Assembly (NCBI GenBank): GCA_964513925.1
Contig: CAZENR010000010.1
Coordinates: forward strand, 1-50,658
Length of the DNA stretch: 50,658 bases
Reading direction: 5' to 3'
Origin: DAORHV01 sp964513925
GTDB taxonomy: Bacteria; Patescibacteriota; Gracilibacteria; Peribacterales; Peribacteraceae
A model generated the notes under the pieces. That model saw only the letters and a program-made list of their open reading frames with translations, was not told the DNA's origin and ran no database searches. This document shows, in pieces, positions 37,773 to 44,312 of this stretch; positions within the stretch are counted from its first letter, which is position 1; every line of letters begins with the position of its first letter. Made by a program: the position numbers and the translations under genes.

Positions 37773-38300
37773 TTAGGAACCGCGACCTGCGGAACGGGTG
37801 TGACCAGGCGTAGAAGTTGCCGGGCCGCTCTCGGCTTTGCCGGATGATTGCGCATTGTCACCAGCTGCAGCAGCACCTCCGCCCATCTTCTTCCAGAACG
37901 GAGCTTTCTTGGCCGGAGCTGCTTCCTTGTCAGGAGCCTTGGAGCTGCTTGCGGGAGCCTGCTTGGCCTTGGGAGCCTCTACTTTGGTCCGACCGATAAC
38001 GGTCTTGCTGCCCTTGGCGATACGAGCCTTGGCGCCGGTCTTGGCATCGATCTGGTAACCGATACGCGTTGGCTTGTTCGTCTTGGGGTCGATAATCATG
38101 ACGTTGCTGGCCGAGATGGAGCGCTCGAACTGCAGCTTCTTTCCGGCCTCGTTCTGGGTCTTGCGAACGTGCTTGGTGACCATGTTCACGCCGGAAACGA
38201 TGACGCGGTTCTGGTCCTTGAGCACGCGCATGATGGTGCCGCGCTTGCCCTTGTCTTTGCCGGAGATAACTTGGACGGTGTCGCCCTGCGAGAGTTTCAT
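37773..38300 (-). CDS. rplX: Ribosomal protein L24 (uL24) with long C-terminal tail
   Basis: 175 residues against about 104 in Escherichia coli. The KOW domain (LSQGDTVQVISGKDKGKRGTIMRVLKDQNRVIVSGVNMVTKHVR in part) and the second half (FERSISASNVMIIDPKTNKPTRIGY) are followed by about 75 residues rich in Lys, Ala, Pro, Ser and Gly (PKAKQAPASSSKAPDKEAAP, then WKKMGGGAAAAGDNAQSSGK). ATG 38300 gives the standard N-terminus MKLSQGD. Seven nucleotides separate it from rplN. Confidence 0.95.
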   Translation of the reverse strand: MKLSQGDTVQVISGKDKGKRGTIMRVLKDQNRVIVSGVNMVTKHVRKTQNEAGKKLQFERSISASNVMIIDPKTNKPTRIGYQIDAKTGAKARIAKGSKTVIGRTKVEAPKAKQAPASSSKAPDKEAAPAKKAPFWKKMGGGAAAAGDNAQSSGKAESGPATSTPGHTRSAGRGS

Positions 38301-38307
38301 GGGATGC

Positions 38308-38676
38308 TTAGAGAACGTCTGGAGCTTGAGAAATAATTTTCTGGTAACCGGCTGCTCGCAGTTCGCGGGCCACGGGGCCGAATACGCGAGTGCCTTTGGG
38401 TTCCTTGTTTGCGTCGATGATGACGCAAGCGTTGTCGTCGAAGCGGATTGCACTGCCATCCTTGCGCTTGTGCGTGAACTTGGTGCGCACGATCACGGCA
38501 CGCTCCACGGCCTTCTTCTTCACCGTGCCGCGAGGAGCGGCAGTCTTGATGGCTACAACAATGATGTCGCCGATGGCGGCATAGCGCCGGCGGCTACCAC
38601 CGAGAACCTTGATGCACATGCAGGACTTGGCACCAGTGTTATCGGCTACGTTGAGGATGGTCTGAGCTTGGATCAT
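38308..38676 (-). CDS. rplN: Ribosomal protein L14 (uL14)
   Basis: 122 residues, no extensions. MIQAQTILNVADNTGAKSCMCIKVLGG in part, IGDIIVVAIKTAAPRGTVKKK and DGSAIRFDDNACVIIDANKEPKGTRVFGPVARELR identify it. Sits at the subunit interface and in other systems is the site of RsfS binding. Two nucleotides after the rpsQ stop. Confidence 0.98.
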   Translation of the reverse strand: MIQAQTILNVADNTGAKSCMCIKVLGGSRRRYAAIGDIIVVAIKTAAPRGTVKKKAVERAVIVRTKFTHKRKDGSAIRFDDNACVIIDANKEPKGTRVFGPVARELRAAGYQKIISQAPDVL

Positions 38677-38678
38677 GG

Positions 38679-39017
38679 TTAGGCTTTGGCAGCGGAATCG
38701 GCCTTCTTGGCCAAGGAGTCACGGTGGTCGCGCTTTACGTTCTTCTCCACATCCTCTTCTTTGATCGATGCAGTAACAATTGCCTTGTTCTTGATCTCGG
38801 TCACTTTGAAGCACTTGTTCTTCGACAGCGGGCGGCATTCGGTAATCACGACTTCGTCACCTGCTGCCAGGCCGGCATGACCGTTGGTGTCAGCCATGAA
38901 CTTCTTGCTGACGCGGTAACGCTTGCCGTACTTGGCGTGCATCACGTAGCGGTGAACCGTTACAACAACGGTGTTCTGCATCTTGGCCGATGTGATGGTT
39001 CCAGTCTTGGTACGCAC
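38679..39017 (-). CDS. rpsQ: Ribosomal protein S17 (uS17)
   Basis: 112 residues, about 25 more than usual. TGTITSAKMQNTVVVTVHRYVMHAKYGKRYRVSKKFMADTNG (in part) and AGDEVVITECRPLSKNKCFKVTEI are the S17 OB fold. The extra C-terminus is charged (DVEKNVKRDHRDSLAKKADS). GTG start at 39017, after a strong pyrimidine leader (CTCCTCCCTTTTTCCACCC). Confidence 0.96.
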   Translation of the reverse strand: MRTKTGTITSAKMQNTVVVTVHRYVMHAKYGKRYRVSKKFMADTNGHAGLAAGDEVVITECRPLSKNKCFKVTEIKNKAIVTASIKEEDVEKNVKRDHRDSLAKKADSAAKA

Positions 39018-39048
39018 GGGTGGAAAAAGGGAGGAGTGCTAGTGAAAA

Positions 39049-39375
39049 TTAAGCGGATTTCTTCTTGGGGGTGGAAGTCTTTGCCGTCTTCTTCTTGGCA
39101 GAGCCGGAATCTTGTACAGGATTCTTCTCAACTTTGGAAGCGGTTTTGTCAGACATTTTGGCGGCGGTGGCTGGCTTTTTGTTCATGCCAGTCAGCACCA
39201 TGGTCATGCGAGCAATGTCCTTGCGGAGCGCCTTGTACTTCGCGCTGTCCTTGCCGCTTTGCATTTCCAGACCCATACGCTGGGCAGCAGCTTCGGCACG
39301 CTTGAGCTTGAGCTCGCGCTCAAGTTCGGTGGGCGTCATGCGCTCCAGCTCTTTGATGACAACAGAAGTCTTCAT
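39049..39375 (-). CDS. rpmC: Ribosomal protein L29 (uL29) with repeat-containing tail
   Basis: 108 residues; the L29 domain takes the first about 65 (ERMTPTELERELKLKRAEAA ... ALRKDIARMTMVLTG). The last about 40 residues are a Lys/Thr/Ser-rich tail containing KTASKVEKNPVQDSGSAKKK, a motif also found in the L22 tail and encoded by similar DNA. Its start overlaps the rplP stop. Near the exit tunnel L29 contacts trigger factor, SRP and SecY, so a basic tail there is of functional interest. Confidence 0.95.
   Translation of the reverse strand: MKTSVVIKELERMTPTELERELKLKRAEAAAQRMGLEMQSGKDSAKYKALRKDIARMTMVLTGMNKKPATAAKMSDKTASKVEKNPVQDSGSAKKKTAKTSTPKKKSA
39101..39150. repeat. Segment shared with the L22 tail (copy in rpmC)
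   Basis: Matches 40577-40626 at about 39 of 50 positions by eye. It contains GAATCTTGTACAGGATTC, an 18-nt near-perfect palindrome, and encodes the NPVQDSGSA motif on the minus strand. Confidence 0.55.
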
Positions 39376-39800
39376 GCGGCGTGTTTCTTATGGCTCTGGA
39401 TAAACTTGGTCTCGACCGGCAACTTGTGAGCGGCAAGGCGGAAGGCTTCCTTGGCAACGGCCTCTGGCAGACCATCCATTTCGAACAGAATGGTGCCCGG
39501 CTTTACCACGGCAGCGTAAAATTCAACGGAACCCTTACCGGCACCCATGGGCACCTCAGGCGACTTTCGCGTGATGGCCTTGTGCGGGAAAATACGAATC
39601 CAAATCTTTCCTCCGCGGGCAACCTCGTGCGTCATGGCACGGCGTGCTGCTTCCAGCTGACGAGCCGTGATTTCGCCGGCTTCCTGGGCCTTTAAGCCAT
39701 AGGAGCCGAATGCGAGCGTTGCGCAGCGGGTAGCCTTGCCAGCGAACTGGCCGCGGCCGCGGTGCATCTTCCGGTATTTGGTGCGAGCTGGTTGCAGCAT
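39372..39800 (-). CDS. rplP: Ribosomal protein L16 (uL16)
   Basis: 142 residues. MLQPARTKYRKMHRGRGQFAGK in part, VARGGKIWIRIFPHKAITRKSPEVPMGAGKGSVEFYAAVVKPGTILFEMDG (in part) identify L16, which sits by the A-site tRNA elbow. The MGAGKG segment and the final KLPVETKFI are standard. It overlaps rpmC by 4 nt (ATGA) and follows rpsC by 19 nt. Leader TTCCTCCTAAGCC. Confidence 0.97.
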   Translation of the reverse strand: MLQPARTKYRKMHRGRGQFAGKATRCATLAFGSYGLKAQEAGEITARQLEAARRAMTHEVARGGKIWIRIFPHKAITRKSPEVPMGAGKGSVEFYAAVVKPGTILFEMDGLPEAVAKEAFRLAAHKLPVETKFIQSHKKHAA

Positions 39801-39819
39801 GGCTTAGGAGGAATCGCGA

Positions 39820-40497
39820 TTACGCGTCTGGAGGAAGCGAGGTAAGAGCCGGAGACTTCACGTCACGGACTTTCTTGAAGACCATTCCCTTGTATACCCA
39901 TACCTGCACACCGATGGTTCCGTAGGTGGTAACGGCATGGCGAGTTGCAAACTGGATGTTTGCGCGGAGTGTTTGCAGTGGAACGTTACCTTCCTTGAAG
40001 CTATCCGTGCGGGCGATTTCTGCGCCATTCAAGCGACCAGAAACGCCAATCTTGATACCGACAGCACCTGCCTGCATCGCCTTCTCCATAGCCATCTTGC
40101 AAGCACGGCGGTACGGCATACGGCGCTCAATTTGACCCTGAATGTTCTCGGCAATGCACATGGCATCGGCATCTGCGTTGCGCACTTCGTGCACGTTGAC
40201 CTCGAACGAGCCACCGAACTTCTGCTCCAACTCCTTGCGAAGCTCTTCGATAGCAGCACCCTGCTTGCCGATAATAACGCCCGGCTTGCTGGTGTTGATG
40301 AGCACGGAAGTTTTCTTGCCGCGATCCAGCTCGATGGAGCTGATGCCTGCCTCTTTGAACTTCTTGTTGAGGAAGCGGCGGATGCGCGTGTCGGCCAGGA
40401 ACTGGTCGCGGAACTTGTTCTTGGTAGCAAACCAGGTGCTCGGCCAACTGTGCGTCATGCCGATGCGGAAGCCGTTGGGGTTAACTTTCTGTCCCAT
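39820..40497 (-). CDS. rpsC: Ribosomal protein S3 (uS3)
   Basis: 225 residues. MGQKVNPNGFRIGMTHSWPSTWFA in part, the KH domain with VIIGKQGAAIEELRKELEQ, and the C-terminal GAVGIKIGVSGRLNGAEIARTDSFKEGNVPLQTLRANI (in part) with GTIGVQVWVYKGMV identify S3, which lines the mRNA entry channel. Normal length. Two nucleotides separate it from the rplV stop. Confidence 0.98.
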   Translation of the reverse strand: MGQKVNPNGFRIGMTHSWPSTWFATKNKFRDQFLADTRIRRFLNKKFKEAGISSIELDRGKKTSVLINTSKPGVIIGKQGAAIEELRKELEQKFGGSFEVNVHEVRNADADAMCIAENIQGQIERRMPYRRACKMAMEKAMQAGAVGIKIGVSGRLNGAEIARTDSFKEGNVPLQTLRANIQFATRHAVTTYGTIGVQVWVYKGMVFKKVRDVKSPALTSLPPDA

Positions 40498-40499
40498 GG

Positions 40500-40982
40500 T
40501 TAGGAAGCTTTGGAAGAAGATTTCGTAGATTTCTTAGCGGCGGGCTTGGCTGCCTTGGTAGCGGCCTTGGGAGCCGAACCGGCATCTTGTACAGCATTCT
40601 TCACTGTCTTGGAAGCAGTTTGATCGGTCTTCTTGTCCTTCTTGGTACCGGGAACCTCGGGGTAGCCGAGCTCAATGGTGATGTGACAGAGGAACTTCTT
40701 GAGCGGGCGGACGCGACCGCGAGCCATAGGAGTACCGCGGCGGTAATACATGCCCTTGTTCACCATGACGGTCTTTAAGACCATACCTTGGGGATCTTGC
40801 TTGTAGTTGTGCTGAGCGTTGGCAATAGCCGAACGCAGGACGCCCTCGAACAGACGCGCACTCTTCTTGCTGGTGTTGCGCAGCAGTTCCATGGCGTCGG
40901 GCACCGTAAGCCCACGGACCATCTTGGCCATAAGGTTAGCCTTCTTGGGGGCGAGCCGGGTGGAGCGGAGGTGCGCTTGCAT
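40500..40982 (-). CDS. rplV: Ribosomal protein L22 (uL22) with repeat-containing tail
   Basis: 160 residues; the L22 domain (about 1-112) includes LRSTRLAPKKANLMAKMVRGLTV, HNYKQDPQGMVLKTVMVNKGMYYRRGTPMARGRVRPLKKF (in part) and HITIELG. The tail of about 45 residues carries DQTASKTVKNAVQDAGSAPK and a Lys/Ala/Ser-rich end. The TASK-x-x-KNxVQDxGSA block recurs in the L29 tail. L22 lines the exit tunnel and its C-terminus is near the surface. Leader CCCCTCCTCATTTAGTCTCCC, no Shine-Dalgarno sequence. Confidence 0.96.
   Translation of the reverse strand: MQAHLRSTRLAPKKANLMAKMVRGLTVPDAMELLRNTSKKSARLFEGVLRSAIANAQHNYKQDPQGMVLKTVMVNKGMYYRRGTPMARGRVRPLKKFLCHITIELGYPEVPGTKKDKKTDQTASKTVKNAVQDAGSAPKAATKAAKPAAKKSTKSSSKAS
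40577..40626. repeat. Segment shared with the L29 tail (copy in rplV)
   Basis: Counterpart of 39101-39150. Retains CATCTTGTACAGCATTCTTC and the downstream TTGGAAGC block, and encodes the NAVQDAGSA motif on the minus strand. Confidence 0.55.
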
Positions 40983-41004
40983 GGGAGACTAAATGAGGAG
41001 GGGA

Positions 41005-41340
41005 TTACTTGGCTGGAGCTTGTACGGCTGCGGCTGCAGCGGCTGCCTTTCCGGCAGATGCGGCATCGGCTGCCTTGGTCATCTTGCCACCGTGGCCCTT
41101 GAACTTGGTGGTCCAGGAGAATTCACCGAGCTTGTGACCGACCATTTGCTCCGTGACGTAGACCGGCAGGAATTCCTTGCCATTGTGGACGGCGAAGGTA
41201 AAGCCGACGAACTCCGGCGGAATGTCACAGTCGCGCGCCCACGTCTTAATGATCTTCTTCTCCTGCTTTTCGATCATTTTCATGACCTTCTTCAGGAGCT
41301 TTGCGTCGACATACGGGCCTTTCTTGAGCGAGCGAGTCAT
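41005..41340 (-). CDS. rpsS: Ribosomal protein S19 (uS19) with Ala-rich tail
   Basis: 111 residues. MTRSLKKGPYVDAKLLKKV, KTWARDCDIPPEFVGFTFAVHNGKEFLPVYVTEQMVGHKLGEFSWTTKFKGHGGK (in part) is the full S19 domain of the 30S head. The last about 22 residues are nearly all Ala (ASAGKAAAAAAAVQAPAK). Preceded by a small membrane peptide gene rather than directly by rplB. Leader AATCCTAGCCACCC. Confidence 0.97.
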   Translation of the reverse strand: MTRSLKKGPYVDAKLLKKVMKMIEKQEKKIIKTWARDCDIPPEFVGFTFAVHNGKEFLPVYVTEQMVGHKLGEFSWTTKFKGHGGKMTKAADAASAGKAAAAAAAVQAPAK

Positions 41341-41352
41341 GGGTGGCTAGGA

Positions 41353-41448
41353 TTAGAGAGCGGTGGTGGTAAGCACCACGGCAATGGCGATAAGCGGGAG
41401 GATAATCTGGTAGATGCGGGATGAACGGTTGTTGCGTGCGAGCAGCAT
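41353..41448 (-). CDS. 31-residue single-TM peptide between rplB and rpsS
   Basis: ATG 41448 to TAA 41353 reads MLLARNNRSSRIYQIILPLI followed by AIAVVLTTTAL. That is a basic N-terminus, then one hydrophobic helix of about 19 residues, topology N-in. It fills most of a 127-nt gap in an otherwise tightly packed operon, and its leader (TTCTTTTCCCTCTCTGC) has the same pyrimidine-rich character as the ribosomal genes. Not recognised. It is a small cotranslational membrane peptide if real; lack of any homology evidence keeps confidence moderate. Confidence 0.55.
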   Translation of the reverse strand: MLLARNNRSSRIYQIILPLIAIAVVLTTTAL

Positions 41449-41467
41449 GCAGAGAGGGAAAAGAATA

Positions 41468-42316
41468 CTACTTGTTGCGCTTCTTCTTGGCGCGACGACG
41501 GATGATGAGGTCGGCACCCGGGCGGTGCTTGCGGCGGGTCTTTACACCCATGGCCGGCTTGCCCCAAGGAGTCTTGCGGAACTTGAGACCGATGGGAGAG
41601 TGGCCTTCACCACCACCGTGCGGGTGATCTACGGCGTTCATGGACTTACCGAGAACTTCCGGCTTCTTTCCGAGCCAGCGGTTGCGGCCAGCCTTGCCGA
41701 TAGAAATGAGGTGGTGGTCGGGGTTGCTAACGGTACCGATGGAGGCGTAGCACTCGGTGCGAACCTTGCGCATTTCGCCGCTTGGAAGCTGCAGAATTGC
41801 ATGGTCGCCATCCAAGCCCACCAGCACGGCGCTTGCGCCTGCGGAGCGGACAATCTGGCCTCCCTTGCCAATTTGCAGTTCGACGTTGTAAATCTTGTAC
41901 CCCACCGGAACGTGCTCCAAGCGCATGCGGTTACCGGGCTTTACCTTGGTGCGCTCTGCACAGACGACTTCATCACCTGGCTTCATGCCATCCGGTGCCA
42001 AGATGTAGCGCTTGTCGCCGTCCACGTAGTGGATGAGAGCGATGTACGCGGAACGGCCTGGATCGTATTCCAATGCCGCAACGCGACCTACGATGTTCTG
42101 CTTGTCGTTCTGGCGGAAGTCTACGGTGCGCAGCAGGCGCTTGTGTCCTCCGCCACGGTGGCGGACGGTCACACGGCCCAAGTTGTTGCGGCCGTTGGTG
42201 CGCTGCTTACCGACAACCAAGCGCTTCTCGGGGCGCTTCTTGGTGAGCATCGAGAAGTCTGCGATCGACATCTGTCGTCGTCCTGGCGTCGTTGGTTTCT
42301 GCTGGATAACTGGCAT
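41468..42316 (-). CDS. rplB: Ribosomal protein L2 (uL2)
   Basis: 282 residues. RKRPEKRLVVGKQRTNGRNNLGRVTVRHRGGGHKR-type block (here KKRPEKRLVVGKQRTNGRNN), VAALEYDPGRSAYIALIHYVDG, and the peptidyl-transferase-proximal NAVDHPHGGGEGHSPIG identify L2. The conserved His in DHPHGGG is present. The C-terminus is the basic RRRAKKKRNK. It starts 5 nt after rplW. Confidence 0.98.
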   Translation of the reverse strand: MPVIQQKPTTPGRRQMSIADFSMLTKKRPEKRLVVGKQRTNGRNNLGRVTVRHRGGGHKRLLRTVDFRQNDKQNIVGRVAALEYDPGRSAYIALIHYVDGDKRYILAPDGMKPGDEVVCAERTKVKPGNRMRLEHVPVGYKIYNVELQIGKGGQIVRSAGASAVLVGLDGDHAILQLPSGEMRKVRTECYASIGTVSNPDHHLISIGKAGRNRWLGKKPEVLGKSMNAVDHPHGGGEGHSPIGLKFRKTPWGKPAMGVKTRRKHRPGADLIIRRRAKKKRNK

Positions 42317-42321
42317 GGTGC

Positions 42322-42621
42322 TTAGGAAGACTTGAAGGCAGCGAGATCAAGGGGCTTACTCTTCTTGGTCAAACGGACGATCATGTGCTTGTTGCGGTGG
42401 CGCTTCTCCATGACGATGCCGGCACCAACCAAGCGGCGCTTGGGGACGGTGTTGAGCACGCGCACGGAATCGACATCGACGTCGTAGTACTTGCGCAGGG
42501 CGTTCTTCACATCGATCTTAGTAGCCTGACCGGCTACACGCAGCGTGTAGGTGTGCTGAGCCTTCAGGCGTTCTGCCTTCTCAGTCACGACGGGGCCGAG
42601 GATGACGCGGGAGAGTTCCAT
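42322..42621 (-). CDS. rplW: Ribosomal protein L23 (uL23)
   Basis: 99 residues, standard length. VILGPVVTEKAERLKAQHTYTLRV, TKIDVKNALRKYYDVDVDSVRVLNT and KRRLVGAGIVMEKRHRNKHMIV (in part) identify it. It is the main docking site for trigger factor, SRP and the Sec translocon at the tunnel exit. Its ATG shares a base with the rplD stop (TAATG), so translation is coupled. Confidence 0.97.
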   Translation of the reverse strand: MELSRVILGPVVTEKAERLKAQHTYTLRVAGQATKIDVKNALRKYYDVDVDSVRVLNTVPKRRLVGAGIVMEKRHRNKHMIVRLTKKSKPLDLAAFKSS

Positions 42622-43397
42622 TACTTAGCGGCGGAAGAGGACTTCTTTGCAGGAGCTTTCTTGGTTGCGGGCTTCTTGGCGGCCTTTGGCTTTGCGGCCT
42701 TCTTTGCCGGCTTCTCGGTTGCTTCGGCCTTCTCTGCGACTGCTTCCTCGGAAACTTTGCGGGCCTTGCGGGTACCGAAGACCTGCTCGGCTACCTTGAT
42801 GGCATCGACCATGAACACCACGAGCTTGGAGCCCAGTACATCCTCGGGGTTCAAGTAACCTGCAAGCAGAGTCTTGACGTTTGGGATGTTGCGTGCGGAC
42901 ATTTCGACACCGCGGTGGTGGGCAGGCAACACGACAAGCACCTTGCGACCCTCGTGCTTGGGAAGCTTGGCAACCAGTGCGGCGAACTTCTTGGTCTTTA
43001 CTTCATCAGGATAGCTTTCCAAAGCCACAACTCCGCCGTTCTTTGCCTGCCAAGAAAGACAGGAAAGCAGAGCTGCGCGACGCATTTCGCGCGGCATGTT
43101 CTTGGTGAAATTTGCCTCGTTGCGGGGACCGAATGCCTTTCCACCTCCACGCATGAGCGGGCTGCGGATGGGACCGCGGCGGGCGCGGCCGGTTCCCTTC
43201 TGTTGGTATACCTTCTTGGTAGAACCCACAATCTCGCCGCGGTGCTTTACGTGGGCGATAGGGGTACGGCGGTTGCTCTGCTGGCGAACCAACGCAAGGT
43301 GCATAAGACCCTGGCGGATGGGAGCGCCGAAAAGCGAAGCTGGCAGCTCGATGGAGCCGCTCTTGGTGCCGGTGGCGGAAAAGAGATCGGTTTTCAT
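42621..43397 (-). CDS. rplD: Ribosomal protein L4 (uL4) with Lys/Ala tail
   Basis: 258 residues, about 50 above normal. The core includes RTPIAHVKHRGEIVGSTKKVYQQKGTGRARRGPIRSPLMRGGGKAFGP (in part), the loop reaching into the exit tunnel, and VLVVLPAHHRGVEMSARNIPNVKTLLAGYLNPEDVL (in part). The C-terminus is a low-complexity repeat of Lys, Ala, Pro and Glu (EKAEATEKPAKKAAKPKAAK and so on). Three nucleotides after rplC. In Escherichia coli L4 regulates the S10 operon. Confidence 0.97.
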   Translation of the reverse strand: MKTDLFSATGTKSGSIELPASLFGAPIRQGLMHLALVRQQSNRRTPIAHVKHRGEIVGSTKKVYQQKGTGRARRGPIRSPLMRGGGKAFGPRNEANFTKNMPREMRRAALLSCLSWQAKNGGVVALESYPDEVKTKKFAALVAKLPKHEGRKVLVVLPAHHRGVEMSARNIPNVKTLLAGYLNPEDVLGSKLVVFMVDAIKVAEQVFGTRKARKVSEEAVAEKAEATEKPAKKAAKPKAAKKPATKKAPAKKSSSAAK

Positions 43398-43399
43398 GG

Positions 43400-44056
43400 T
43401 TACTTCTTCTTAGCGGTAGCGGCAGCGGCGGCCTTCTTCGGCGAAACGCCGGTGTGACCTGCCTGAACAGTGACGTACACAATTGCACCGTTGGGGCCAG
43501 GGACAGCGCCCTGAATACCCAACACCTTCTCCTTGGCGTCGGAAACGACGACTGGACGGTTCTTAATGGTAACAGTTGCTCCACCCATGCGACCGGCCAT
43601 CTTCTTACCGGCATGAATGCGGCCCGGCCAGGTACGCATACCTACGGAACCCGGCTCGCGCTTAAAGTGCGAACCGTGGGTTGCAGGACCACCAGCAAAG
43701 TGCCAGCGCTTCATTACACCCTGGAAACCCTTTCCTTTACCGATACCGGTGATGGTGACAAGGCTTCCTTCTGGAGCGACAGAAACGTCGACGGTACCTC
43801 CTTTGGAGAGGTTGTCGAGCTTCTCAACCTGGAATTCCTTCTGGTTGCGCATGGACTTAAGTTCCTTGCCCTTGCGTGTCTTCATGACATCTTCATCAAC
43901 ACCCAGGACGATGGCATCGTAACCATCCTTCTCCTTAGTCTTGGTGCGGACAATCGTGTTGTCCTGCACCTTAAGGTACGTTACGGCGACCTGTTCCCCA
44001 GTAGCGAGGAACATACGAGACATGCCGATTTTGCGGGCAATCACACCAAGAGGCAT
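43400..44056 (-). CDS. rplC: Ribosomal protein L3 (uL3)
   Basis: 218 residues. VIARKIGMSRMFLATGEQVAVTYLKV, ITGIGKGKGFQGVMKRWHFAGGPATHGSHFKREPGSVGMRTWPGRIHAGKKMAGRMG (in part) identify L3; the C-terminus ends in Ala/Lys repeats. ATG 44056 is preferred over 44083 because it gives the usual N-terminus and follows a pyrimidine-rich tract (TTTCTCTCCGTCACTTTGTTCTC spans it), as other genes here do. First gene of the S10/spc block: rpsJ, normally upstream, is not present, only a structured leader and promoter. Confidence 0.95.
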   Translation of the reverse strand: MPLGVIARKIGMSRMFLATGEQVAVTYLKVQDNTIVRTKTKEKDGYDAIVLGVDEDVMKTRKGKELKSMRNQKEFQVEKLDNLSKGGTVDVSVAPEGSLVTITGIGKGKGFQGVMKRWHFAGGPATHGSHFKREPGSVGMRTWPGRIHAGKKMAGRMGGATVTIKNRPVVVSDAKEKVLGIQGAVPGPNGAIVYVTVQAGHTGVSPKKAAAAATAKKK

Positions 44057-44163
44057 GAGAACAAAGTGACGGAGAGAAACCATGGAGGTTCCATCGGATC
44101 CGTGTGGAAGCGCTTTGCAGCGCAGCCTCGGACGGGAACACAGGTGCTTTCGAAGACCGAAAG
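44057..44163 (-). promoter_or_regulatory. Structured leader of the S10/spc block
   Basis: About 107 nt of transcript before rplC with several hairpins on the minus strand: CTTTCG-GTCTT-CGAAAG inside a GTGC/GCAC frame near 44145-44172, and GCGC-TGCAAA-GCGC near 44110-44125. Candidate site for ribosomal-protein autoregulation. No rpsJ and no other gene that I can support lies in 44057-44312. Confidence 0.45.
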
Positions 44164-44170
44164 CCGACGC

Positions 44171-44199
44171 ACTGTACAGATGCCAAAACATCGAGTCAA
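44171..44199 (-). promoter_or_regulatory. Promoter of the S10/spc block
   Basis: TTGACT (44194-44199), 17-nt spacer, TACAGT (44171-44176) on the minus strand. Explains why the operon begins with rplC. Confidence 0.7.
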
Positions 44200-44279
44200 C
44201 AGAAATCGTCAGGATTCTTGAACCAAGGAGGTGTTCAGTCCAGCACCGCGCACGGGCAGGTGCGTACAGACATGTTTTC

Positions 44280-44288
44280 TGCTATACT
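44280..44288 (+). promoter_or_regulatory. Extended -10 promoter of the 45-residue membrane peptide
   Basis: TG-C-TATACT (hexamer 44283-44288), identical to the promoter at 20048. The leader would be about 18 nt and pure pyrimidine near the ATG (TTTTCTCTTTCTCT). Confidence 0.6.
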
Positions 44289-44312
44289 AATACGATTCTT
44301 TTCTCTTTCTCT

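Noticed and set aside
44057..44083. Earlier rplC start at ATG 44083
   Set aside because: Adds nine residues foreign to L3 and lies before, not after, the pyrimidine tract that precedes other starts. Cannot be fully excluded.
44082..44312. Longer plus-strand frame leading into the 45-residue peptide
   Set aside because: Upstream part lies in the S10-block leader and promoter, has no sensible protein character, and begins before the extended -10 element.
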